Positions 1 through 5,325 of a DNA stretch of 8,194 bases are shown here, piece after piece. Where the stretch lies: positions 1-8,194 of the forward strand of contig CALURE010000066.1 of assembly GCA_944323095.1 (NCBI GenBank), written 5' to 3'. Source of the DNA: Candidatus Gastranaerophilales bacterium. Lineage in GTDB: Bacteria; Cyanobacteriota; Vampirovibrionia; Gastranaerophilales; Gastranaerophilaceae. Made by a program: the position numbers and the translations under genes. Below the pieces are notes generated by a model. It did no database searches, was not told where the DNA came from, and was given only the letters and a program-made list of their open reading frames with translations. Positions within the stretch are counted from its first letter, which is position 1. Each line of letters opens with the position of its first letter.

Positions 1-603
1 GATAGTGATAATGATACGGATAATGACAGTGACTCTGACAATGATACGGATGCCGATAATGATACAGACAATGATTCAGATAATGACAACGACAGTGATT
101 CAGATACTGACTTAGACAACGATACAGATACAGACTCGGATTCTGACAATGATAATGACAGTGATGATGATCTTGATTCTGATACTGATAACGATACTGA
201 TGCCGATAGTGACACTGATTTAGATAATGATAGTGACTCCGATAACGATAGTGATTCCGATACAGATGCTGATAATGATACTGATAACGATGATGACTCA
301 GACAGTGACAATGATGACGATTCGGATAGTGATTCTGATAATGACATAGATTCTGACAGTGATGATGATAATGACTCGGATAACGATGATGATTCGGACA
401 GTGACAATGACGGTGATTCAGATAGTGATTCAGACAATGACGATGATAGTGACTCAGATTCAGATTCCGACATCGATAACGACAGTGACTCTGACAGCGA
501 TGATGATATAGATTCAGACAGCGATTCCGATAATGACAATGATACCGATGCTGATACTGATATCGATATGGATTCTGATAGTGATTCGGATGATGATGAC
601 GAT
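1..603 (+). repeat. Coding hexanucleotide repeat, GAY-NNN, specifying (Asp-X)n
   Basis: GAT or GAC occurs at every sixth base without a single interruption, from the window edge to position 603. The alternate codons vary freely, and all six Ser codons occur (AGT, AGC, TCT, TCA, TCG, TCC). The unit is therefore conserved at the protein level and is not a recent slippage product. The tract continues beyond the left edge. Confidence 0.95.
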
Positions 604-1029
604 CAAAATATAAATCTGTCAGAGGATTATTACGGCAAATATACTTATAAACAGCGTGTTGTTGATTATAATGTTAATTCAATAGATAAGCGCCAGTATA
701 TGAGATTTGATACCCGTGATAACAGAAATCCTGTTGAGTTGGCAGAAAATGCTCAGATTGATTCACTGCTTGATATTTCAAGAGGCGGAATAGCTGTAAC
801 ACATCATAATGATTTAAAAGTAGGAGATGTTGTTCCTGTACAAATTACATACGGAGATCTGCATATTGCGGCTGATGTTAAGATTGTATCTGCATCTGAT
901 AGCCGGGCAGGGGCTGAATTCATGAATCTTGATCAGGCGACAGCAAACAAGATTTTGTATATGAATATTATGCTTGAAGAACAAACAGCTGCAAGAAATG
1001 ATATGAACAGCATATCTTATATAGAATAG
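1..1029 (+). CDS. Asp-X dipeptide-repeat protein with C-terminal PilZ domain (5' end outside window)
   Basis: The frame is open from base 1 to the TAG at 1027-1029, so the gene starts before the window. Visible codons 1-201 alternate strictly: every odd codon is Asp, and the 100 even positions are Ser 41, Asn 24, Thr 13, Asp 9, Ala 4, Ile 4, Leu 3, Gly 1, Met 1. A linker (about codons 202-228) leads into a PilZ domain. Its signature is present: RQYMR (visible residues 231-235, the RxxxR motif) and DISRGG (258-263, the D/NxSxxG motif), which in the family bind cyclic di-GMP. The remainder fits the PilZ beta barrel and a terminal helix. PilZ domains act in the cytoplasm, so the acidic repeat is probably a cytosolic disordered polyanion unless a membrane segment lies upstream. 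The ATG at 568 lies inside the repeat without an RBS and is not the start. The PilZ call is firm; the role of the repeat is unknown. Confidence 0.88.
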   Translation, partial: DSDNDTDNDSDSDNDTDADNDTDNDSDNDNDSDSDTDLDNDTDTDSDSDNDNDSDDDLDSDTDNDTDADSDTDLDNDSDSDNDSDSDTDADNDTDNDDDSDSDNDDDSDSDSDNDIDSDSDDDNDSDNDDDSDSDNDGDSDSDSDNDDDSDSDSDSDIDNDSDSDSDDDIDSDSDSDNDNDTDADTDIDMDSDSDSDDDDDQNINLSEDYYGKYTYKQRVVDYNVNSIDKRQYMRFDTRDNRNPVELAENAQIDSLLDISRGGIAVTHHNDLKVGDVVPVQITYGDLHIAADVKIVSASDSRAGAEFMNLDQATANKILYMNIMLEEQTAARNDMNSISYIE

Positions 1030-1045
1030 ATTATTATTAAATATA

Positions 1046-1082
1046 AAAAAGACCGGTTAACTTTTCGTTAATCGGTCTTTTT
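1046..1082. terminator. Bidirectional intrinsic terminator between convergent genes
   Basis: A 16-bp stem (1046-1061 with 1067-1082, one G-T pair) surrounds a 5-base loop. The outer arms are A-rich on the left and T-rich on the right, so a U tract follows the GACCG/CGGTC core in either direction. It begins 16 bases after the stop of the PilZ gene. Its right end overlaps the stop codon of the minus-strand gene (1081-1083). Confidence 0.92.
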
Positions 1083-2847
1083 ATGCCATAGCGCCTGTTC
1101 TTCTTAATCTTGCATTCTTAATACTCTGGAATCTTGCATCCTGACTCAGATCCCATTGCGGAACATAAGTTTCTGTAGTTTGCGGTGCTGCTGTTTGATT
1201 AGCTGAGTTCATAGAATTAAGTTTGGCAGCAGTGGCCATTAAACCGTTTGATAATTTAGACCAGTCAAATTTTTGACTTGATTTTACTGTGTCTGTTGCA
1301 GTATTAGTAAATTTTGAAACAGCTTTTTTTCCGGCATCTTTTCTGGCTTTTCTGCTGAGCCCGCTTACAGCTCCGTCTTTTATTGTTCCGCCTGCGCCTT
1401 CAACGGCAGAAGCAAATGATGTTGATGCCTGATTTGCGGCATTATTTACTGCGTTAAAATTGCCTTCACTCAGCTGCCCGTTTTTAAGGTCTGATAATAC
1501 GCTGTTTGCATCAAGATTACCTTCGGCCATTTGGCTTTGAAGCTGACCGCTTATTGATTTCCGCATTTCTTTTTTACTCATACCGCCTAATTGTTCGTCT
1601 GTCATTCCTTTAACGGCATCTCTGGCGGCGGCATTTGATGCTAATTTTTGTGTAGCCTGTTCTGCTTGCTGGTTAATTTGTTTAAATGATTTATCAAGTC
1701 CTTTAGTTGTTTTGACTGCTGCAGAGCCTGTTTGAATTGCACTTGCAGCACTTGTCAGTGCTCCTGCCAAGTTCCCGTCAGCTGCATAGGCTGCTGTTTT
1801 TGTAATATTAGCTGCAGTTTGACCGTAGTTTCCTACCATTTCAACAACTGTTCCGACTTTTTGCATAACCTGACCGACTGCAATGAGAGCAGAACCTGCT
1901 CCGGCAAGCCAGCTGGTTGATGAACCAAGTGCGACAAGCACCTTCCCGGCAGTGTTTACTGCTGTCCCGACTTGAGTTACAAGTTGTGCCACCTGTTCAA
2001 TTTTAGTTGCAACATTTATAACTTTTTGTGTGGTTGATTGGTTTTCTTCAAGATTTTTTTGATTAACCTGCTGCGTTTTTACATAATTTACATTTGTTTT
2101 ATTCATTTGTTTTATGGTTCGTTGAGAACTTCTTTGTAATGTATGGATTTGTTGCCCGTTGGATTGAACAAGGGTAATTTTAGAACCTATGATATTTGAA
2201 AGTTCATTTATTCTTTCCTGATTAGGATTTGCAGCAGTACCGCCTGTACTGTTTTTATTAATAGAAAAAGATGCAGAACCGAGCAGTGTATCTAATTCTT
2301 TTTGAGCATCTTCAATTTCTGTTTGAATTTCTTCTGTTTCTTTTGTTAATTTTTCAAGCTCTTTTGTATCTTTTTTAAATTCAGCTTGTTGTTTTTCCAT
2401 CTGTTTTGCAAATTTTTTATCATCTTTTGCAATTGATTTTGAAAGATTTTGTGCGTTTCTGTCAAAACCTTGTACCTGTCTGGTATTAGCTTCTGTTTCT
2501 GCGGTCTGTCTTTCTACATTATCGCCCTGAGCGCTTGCACTGTTTGCTGCAGCCTGTCCGTCTGCTGCGTTATCTATATTTGCGATATCGTCAGGTGTAC
2601 TTGGTGTAGTTGACTTTTTGGTTTGCGGTGCAGCAGAAGTTTTGTTATTTAAATCATTAAGGCTTCTTGCTGTATTTAAATCATTTAAATTACTTGCAGA
2701 TGTTTGGTTTTTAACACCGGGAGCATTAAAAATTGAGCCTGTCATTTGCATATATGCAGGTTTTTGAGCGGAAGCAGTCTTAGCGGCCTGCTGTTTTAAT
2801 GCAAGCTGTGCTATTGAATTCTGGCTGTTAATATTTGAAATGCCCAT
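1081..2847 (-). CDS. Hypothetical Ala/Gln/Asn/Thr-rich coiled-coil protein with a nonpolar central region, 588 aa
   Basis: I do not recognise the family. The start ATG (2845-2847) is preceded by AGGAGA (2851-2856 on the complement), which supports it. Residues 1-130 are low-complexity and polar, with two LNDLN copies (54-58, 63-67). Residues 133-190 are a highly charged Lys/Glu heptad region, probably coiled coil. Residues 205-275 are polar Gln/Asn-rich helix. Residues 276-345 are almost free of charge, with Ala/Val/Gly-rich segments that could be amphipathic or membrane-inserting helices (about 299-328). An Ala/Gly/Ser-rich stretch follows, then a basic patch (498-513) and a basic C-terminus. 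I see no Sec signal peptide and no Cys. The order, coiled coil then hydrophobic hairpin-like region, superficially resembles secreted translocator or tape-measure proteins, but no diagnostic motif supports this. It stands alone, convergent with the PilZ gene and divergent from fabI. Confidence 0.85.
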   Translation of the reverse strand: MGISNINSQNSIAQLALKQQAAKTASAQKPAYMQMTGSIFNAPGVKNQTSASNLNDLNTARSLNDLNNKTSAAPQTKKSTTPSTPDDIANIDNAADGQAAANSASAQGDNVERQTAETEANTRQVQGFDRNAQNLSKSIAKDDKKFAKQMEKQQAEFKKDTKELEKLTKETEEIQTEIEDAQKELDTLLGSASFSINKNSTGGTAANPNQERINELSNIIGSKITLVQSNGQQIHTLQRSSQRTIKQMNKTNVNYVKTQQVNQKNLEENQSTTQKVINVATKIEQVAQLVTQVGTAVNTAGKVLVALGSSTSWLAGAGSALIAVGQVMQKVGTVVEMVGNYGQTAANITKTAAYAADGNLAGALTSAASAIQTGSAAVKTTKGLDKSFKQINQQAEQATQKLASNAAARDAVKGMTDEQLGGMSKKEMRKSISGQLQSQMAEGNLDANSVLSDLKNGQLSEGNFNAVNNAANQASTSFASAVEGAGGTIKDGAVSGLSRKARKDAGKKAVSKFTNTATDTVKSSQKFDWSKLSNGLMATAAKLNSMNSANQTAAPQTTETYVPQWDLSQDARFQSIKNARLRRTGAMA

Positions 2848-2971
2848 AGCTCTCCTGTGTTTTTATCTCTCTTAAATATATAAAGTTTTTAAAAAGCCTG
2901 TGATTTCAGCATGTTTGCATGTTGTTACATTTGTTAATATTTATTATTTTGTATTTAATTCACGTTATCCC

Positions 2972-3012
2972 GAACTTGTTTCTGGAGCCAATAGAGATTT
3001 TGAAACAAGTTC
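2972..3012. repeat. Dispersed palindromic repeat, GAACTTGTTTC arms
   Basis: GAACTTGTTTC (2972-2982) and its exact complement GAAACAAGTTC (3002-3012) flank 19 bases. Similarity extends outwards imperfectly, to CACG (2961-2964) and CGTG (3027-3030). From memory, the core matches a class of short REP/MITE-like elements found in many bacteria (CCTGAACTTGTTTCAGG type). It lies just upstream of the fabI promoter, and no transposase is nearby. Confidence 0.75.
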
Positions 3013-3045
3013 AGAATGTTACCTGTCGTGTAATCCTGTTATTAT

Positions 3046-3074
3046 TTGCCTAAAATTTCTGTTCATGATAAAAT
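3046..3074 (+). promoter_or_regulatory. fabI promoter (sigma-70 type)
   Basis: TTGCCT (3046-3051, 4 of 6 to TTGACA) and TAAAAT (3069-3074, 5 of 6 to TATAAT) are separated by exactly 17 bases. Transcription would begin near 3081, giving a leader of about 40 nt that contains the AAGGAG at 3106-3111. Confidence 0.65.
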
Positions 3075-3120
3075 ATTCAGGTATTTTAGTTTAAATTTTT
3101 TAAAGAAGGAGATATAGATT

Positions 3121-3933
3121 ATGAAACTAATGGAAGGCAAAAAAGGTGTAATTTTCGGAGTATCTAATACTCATGGGATTGCTTATGCTATTGCAAGACA
3201 GCTTTATGAGGCCGGGGCTGATATTGCGTTTACATACGCAGGTGAGGCTATGGAAAAACGCGTAAGACCGCTTGCAGAAGAAATGGGTGCTAAAATTATT
3301 ATGAGCTGTGATGTTACAAAAGAAGATGAAGTTGCAGCTGTATTTAAAGAATGTGAAAGAGTTTACGGAAAATTAGACTTTGTTGTACATGCTGTAGCAT
3401 TTGCGGCTAAAGAAGATTTGCAGGGCAGATTTATTGATACAACAAAAGCAGGCTGGGATTTAGCTCTTGGTGTAAGTTCATATTCTCTTATTACACTTTG
3501 CAGATATGCTGAACCTATTTTGAATGAAGGTGCATCAGTATTTGCTCTTACATATCTCGGCTCTGAATATGTTGTTGCAAATTACAACGTAATGGGTGTT
3601 GCAAAAGCTGCTCTTGAATCTTCAATGAGATATTTAGCTGCCGATTTAGGTAAAAAAGGAGTCAGAGTTAACTGTATTTCTGCAGGAGCTGTTAAAACTC
3701 TTGCAGCTAAAGGTATTTCAGGCTTTGATAAAATGCTCAAAGCTGCTGTTGCAAAATCTCCGCTTAACAGAAATGTTGCGCTTGAAGATGTTGGTAAAGC
3801 AGGTTTGTTCTTGGCATCAGATCTTTCAACAGGTACAACAGGACAAATTATCTATGTAGACTGCGGATGCCATTCAGTTTATGCTTCATTAGAGGAAATG
3901 GAAATTATTGCAAATTCTATTCCTAAAGCATAG
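3121..3933 (+). CDS. fabI: Enoyl-[acyl-carrier-protein] reductase (NADH), FabI
   Basis: FabI catalyses the last reduction of each fatty-acid elongation cycle, trans-2-enoyl-ACP to acyl-ACP, in the cytoplasm. The 270 residues cover the whole short-chain dehydrogenase fold at normal FabI length. The N-terminal nucleotide-binding motif is GVSNTHGIAYAIA (13-25), followed by SCDVT (62-66) and the HAVAFA strand (90-95). The FabI active-site spacing is intact: Tyr145, Tyr155 and Lys162, the last two in YNVMGVAK (Tyr-x6-Lys). The SAGAVKTLAAKGI segment (187-199) is the FabI substrate loop. Ala93 replaces the Gly93 of E. coli, as in Firmicutes-type FabI. The C-terminal VDCGC (246-250) has two Cys where VDGG or VDSG is usual; this is unusual, but the domain is intact. 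AAGGAG lies 9 bases before the ATG. The gene has its own promoter and terminator and appears monocistronic. Confidence 0.96.
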   Translation: MKLMEGKKGVIFGVSNTHGIAYAIARQLYEAGADIAFTYAGEAMEKRVRPLAEEMGAKIIMSCDVTKEDEVAAVFKECERVYGKLDFVVHAVAFAAKEDLQGRFIDTTKAGWDLALGVSSYSLITLCRYAEPILNEGASVFALTYLGSEYVVANYNVMGVAKAALESSMRYLAADLGKKGVRVNCISAGAVKTLAAKGISGFDKMLKAAVAKSPLNRNVALEDVGKAGLFLASDLSTGTTGQIIYVDCGCHSVYASLEEMEIIANSIPKA

Positions 3934-3952
3934 ACAGTTATTATAATACTAC

Positions 3953-3991
3953 TACCAAAATAACAGGCATAATCTGCCTGTTATTTTGGTA
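3953..3991 (+). terminator. fabI terminator-like hairpin, 17-bp perfect stem
   Basis: Positions 3953-3969 are perfectly complementary to 3975-3991, around the loop TAATC. It starts 19 bases after the fabI stop. The 3' arm contains TTATTTTGG, but no long T run follows the stem, so termination efficiency is uncertain. Its end touches the -35 element of the next promoter. Confidence 0.75.
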
Positions 3992-4020
3992 TTGAAAATT
4001 AATGATTAATATGTTAAAAT
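3992..4020 (+). promoter_or_regulatory. Promoter of the prepilin-like gene (extended -10)
   Basis: TTGAAA (3992-3997) and TAAAAT (4015-4020) are separated by 17 bases, with TGT directly before the -10 (TG-n extended element). Transcription would start near 4027. That places AAGGAG (4035-4040) and ATG 4048 at ideal distances and shows that expression is designed to begin at 4048. Confidence 0.72.
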
Positions 4021-4034
4021 AAATAATAATAAAT

Positions 4035-4050
4035 AAGGAGTTGAGTTATG
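4035..4050 (+). promoter_or_regulatory. RBS and ATG that decide the intended start of the prepilin-like gene
   Basis: AAGGAG (4035-4040) is followed by a 7-base spacer and ATG (4048-4050), which is canonical. The only start codon in the prepilin frame itself is TTG 4041, which directly abuts the Shine-Dalgarno with no spacing and is therefore implausible. The ATG frame is one register away from the prepilin frame. Confidence 0.75.
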
Positions 4051-5264
4051 AAAAGAATATTAAGAATTGTAAACTTCGGGGGGGGGGCGCTTCTGAGCTA
4101 GTCAGAGGTCAAGAGTTCAAGAAGTCCGGATGTAAAGCGAATTTAGAGGGTAAGAAGATAAGAAGGTATGAGGGTAAGTTATTTACGTTAAAAAGCTTAT
4201 CCTCTAATCCTCCTACCCTCCTATCTTCTAAACAGCCCTCTCCCCAGCCCTCTCCCATAGGAGAGGGAGTAATCTGTCATTCTGAGCCGTTAGGCGAAAG
4301 AATCCAGCCGATTGAAAATAAAAATAAGCTGGATTGCTTCGCATCCGCTCGCAATGACTTAGGAAATACATACAAACCCTATGTCTCGGATGCAGCGGCT
4401 ACGCAGCCTCTCCCGCAAGGGGCGAGGGAAAAGCGCTTCCCCCTTCACCCTTCAATAAAAAAACTAGCTGTATTCACCTTAGCAGAGGGTGCTACGCACG
4501 TAGACACCACTGACAATGTCCGTCGAGCCGCGTTTACTCTGGCTGAGGTGTTAATCACCCTTGGAATTATCGGAGTTGTTGCAGCTTTGACTATGCCTGC
4601 TCTGGTTGCTAAATATCAGGAAATGGTGTTAAAAAATCAGTTCAAACATGCTTATTCACTCGTTTCACAGGCAATAAAACAGGTTGAGGTTAACAATGGC
4701 TATCCGTTAGAATGTTATGTTTGGCCTGAATCCAGAGGCTCTAATGCTTGTCTTGAATATGGAGAGGATGGAAACTGTAAAAAATGGGAAAATAAGGGCC
4801 AGGATACCTATGGAAGATCTACAGACTGCGGAATTTTTCAAAGCGAATTTGAAAAAACTGTCAAAATAATAAAAATATGCGAGAATAATGCATTGGAACA
4901 AGGTTGTATTCCGGAATATAACGGTATTGATACTATAAAAAAAGCACAGGATGACTCACTTTCGGATGTTGATATTAATAAGGCTACAGCAGGTATGGCA
5001 TGGTGGAGAAAAGATGCTATTGCAAAAGATAGAAAAGCTTATGTACTTTCTGACGGGATAATTTTACTAATGAGCGGATGGAGCGGAATGAGAATATTTG
5101 CGATAGATGTAAACGGAAAAAGAGGACCTAATAAATGGGGACACGATTTGTTTGCAGTTTCTGTATCTTCAGATTCTGGAAAATCTTTAAATTTGATCCC
5201 GTGTTATCTGGCTTATCCGTTAGAAAAGGGCGGTAAAACTATAAAACAAATGTTAAGCGAATAA
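4041..5264 (+). CDS. Type IV prepilin-like / pseudopilin (GspH/PilE type) with long repeat-derived N-terminal extension
   Basis: The prepilin portion starts at AFTLAEVLITLGIIGVVAA (4530-4586), the N-terminal cleavage/methylation signature with the Glu at +5, followed by TMPALVAKYQ. About 225 soluble residues follow, with several Cys (likely disulfides) and the late segment DVNGKRGPNKWG typical of pseudopilin-like proteins of this lineage. Prepilin peptidase would cut before Phe 4533. The open frame also runs back 163 codons to 4041 through palindromic repeat modules, far longer than a usual leader. No ATG, GTG or TTG occurs in this frame between 4041 and GTG 4548, which lies inside the signature. 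The promoter, RBS and ATG 4048 point to a start in the neighbouring frame, joined only if the G10 tract at 4078-4087 changes length. The gene may be phase-variable and off here, decayed, or affected by a homopolymer error. Confidence 0.75.
   Translation: MSYEKNIKNCKLRGGGASELVRGQEFKKSGCKANLEGKKIRRYEGKLFTLKSLSSNPPTLLSSKQPSPQPSPIGEGVICHSEPLGERIQPIENKNKLDCFASARNDLGNTYKPYVSDAAATQPLPQGAREKRFPLHPSIKKLAVFTLAEGATHVDTTDNVRRAAFTLAEVLITLGIIGVVAALTMPALVAKYQEMVLKNQFKHAYSLVSQAIKQVEVNNGYPLECYVWPESRGSNACLEYGEDGNCKKWENKGQDTYGRSTDCGIFQSEFEKTVKIIKICENNALEQGCIPEYNGIDTIKKAQDDSLSDVDINKATAGMAWWRKDAIAKDRKAYVLSDGIILLMSGWSGMRIFAIDVNGKRGPNKWGHDLFAVSVSSDSGKSLNLIPCYLAYPLEKGGKTIKQMLSE
4048..4101 (+). other. Short leader frame from the canonical ATG, stopped after the G10 tract
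   Basis: ATG 4048 reads 17 codons (MKRILRIVNFGGGALLS) to TAG 4099-4101. The three Gly codons are the G10 tract. With 11 or 8 G, the same start would continue without a stop into the prepilin frame to 5264. It is best viewed as the out-of-frame 5' end of the prepilin gene rather than as a separate peptide gene. Confidence 0.65.
4078..4087 (+). repeat. Homopolymer tract of ten G
   Basis: Ten consecutive G in an AT-rich genome, 30 bases after a well-placed ATG and inside the coding leader, is the usual architecture of slipped-strand contingency loci. A change of +1 or -2 restores the prepilin frame. Confidence 0.9.
4142..4232. repeat. Long imperfect inverted repeat, module A (37-base arms)
   Basis: 4142-4178 is complementary to 4196-4232 at roughly 26 of 37 positions. 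All but two of the differences are A/G transitions, and half of those give G-U pairs in RNA. The left arm is a purine-rich AAG/GGT tract and the right arm is pyrimidine-rich (CCTCCTACCC). The 17-base centre is AT-rich. The transcript would fold into a long hairpin just after the leader. Confidence 0.7.
4248..4267. repeat. Palindromic repeat, module B (CCCTCTCC arms)
   Basis: CCCTCTCC (4248-4255) and GGAGAGGG (4260-4267) flank CATA. A second partial copy of the left arm (CCCTCTCC, 4236-4243) lies just upstream. From memory, this matches a widespread dispersed repeat that is often mistranslated as PSPQPSPIGEG. Confidence 0.75.
4276..4358. repeat. Palindromic repeat, module C (GTCATT...AATGAC ends)
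   Basis: The ends GTCATTCTGAGC (4276-4287) and GCTCGCAATGAC (4347-4358) are near-complementary. The inner arms AATCCAGC (4301-4308) and GCTGGATT (4328-4335) are also complementary. The element is about 83 bp, recognisable as a REP/MITE-like type common in bacterial genomes, with no coding capacity of its own. Confidence 0.8.
4397..4441. repeat. Cluster of short palindromes, module D
   Basis: Three adjoining hairpins are visible: GGCT-acgc-AGCC (4397-4408); CCTC.CCC pairing with GGG.GAGG (4407-4414 with 4420-4427, one mismatch); and GGGAA/TTCCC (4426-4430 with 4437-4441) around AAGCGCTT. It is GC-rich against the surrounding sequence. Confidence 0.65.
4473..4547 (+). repeat. Duplicated prepilin signature flanking a 45-base insert
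   Basis: TTC ACC TTA GCA GAG (4473-4487) and TTT ACT CTG GCT GAG (4533-4547) both encode FTLAE, with different codons in four of five positions. The 45 bases between encode GATHVDTTDNVRRAA. They contain the palindromes CTACG-ca-CGTAG (4492-4503) and GACA-a-TGTC (4512-4520). Only the second FTLAE is followed by the pilin hydrophobic helix. Confidence 0.75.
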
Positions 5265-5274
5265 ATTTATTTTT

Positions 5275-5315
5275 TCTTATTTTTGTGATATTTTTTTATC
5301 AGATGAAAATAAGAA
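5275..5315 (+). promoter_or_regulatory. Inverted repeat in the valS leader touching its RBS
   Basis: TTCTTATTTT (5275-5284) is perfectly complementary to AAAATAAGAA (5306-5315). Inside it, TGATA (5286-5290) pairs with TATCA (5297-5301) around six T. The right arm runs into AAGGA (5314-5318), the valS Shine-Dalgarno. The stem is AT-only, so any effect on translation is speculative. The same element is the only candidate for transcription termination after the prepilin gene. Confidence 0.4.
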
Positions 5316-5325
5316 GGATTATTAT

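Larger units (their letters stand above)
2848..3120. other. Divergent intergenic region
   Basis: This 273-bp AT-rich spacer lies between the minus-strand hypothetical gene and fabI. It holds the RBS of the former (complement of 2851-2856), a dispersed inverted repeat centred near 2992, and the fabI promoter and RBS. I found no convincing -35/-10 pair for the minus-strand gene, although AT-rich TATATT-like sequence occurs on its strand at 2874-2882. A short open frame at 2900-3094 runs through the repeat and is not considered a gene. Confidence 0.7.

Noticed and set aside
1..603. CRISPR array or calcium-binding RTX/EF-hand/thrombospondin repeats
   Set aside because: The periodicity is 6 bases and coding, with no spacer/repeat structure. 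No GGXGXD nonapeptides are present, and only one DNDGD string, so a defined Ca-binding fold is not supported.
568..1029. A 153-residue gene starting at ATG 568
   Set aside because: The same frame is open back to base 1 with an unbroken Asp-X repeat, there is no RBS before 568, and the Met is simply one of the variable X positions.
2874..2900. Promoter of the minus-strand hypothetical gene
   Set aside because: TATATT-like sequence exists, but no -35 hexamer occurs at acceptable spacing, so it was not annotated as a site.
2900..3094. Short plus-strand open frame of 64 codons upstream of fabI
   Set aside because: It translates the dispersed palindrome, has no RBS, overlaps the fabI promoter and has no protein-like composition.
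4041..4043. TTG as the true start of the prepilin gene
   Set aside because: It directly abuts AAGGAG with zero spacing, while ATG 4048 has perfect spacing. It is kept only as the formal edge of the open frame.
4142..4450. Insertion sequence or intron in the prepilin gene
   Set aside because: There is no transposase or reverse transcriptase frame, no clear target duplication and no group I/II core. The content is short palindromic modules only.
5265..5325. T-box riboswitch upstream of valS
   Set aside because: The gap is 61 bases, too short for a T-box, and no T-box consensus or terminator/antiterminator pair is visible.
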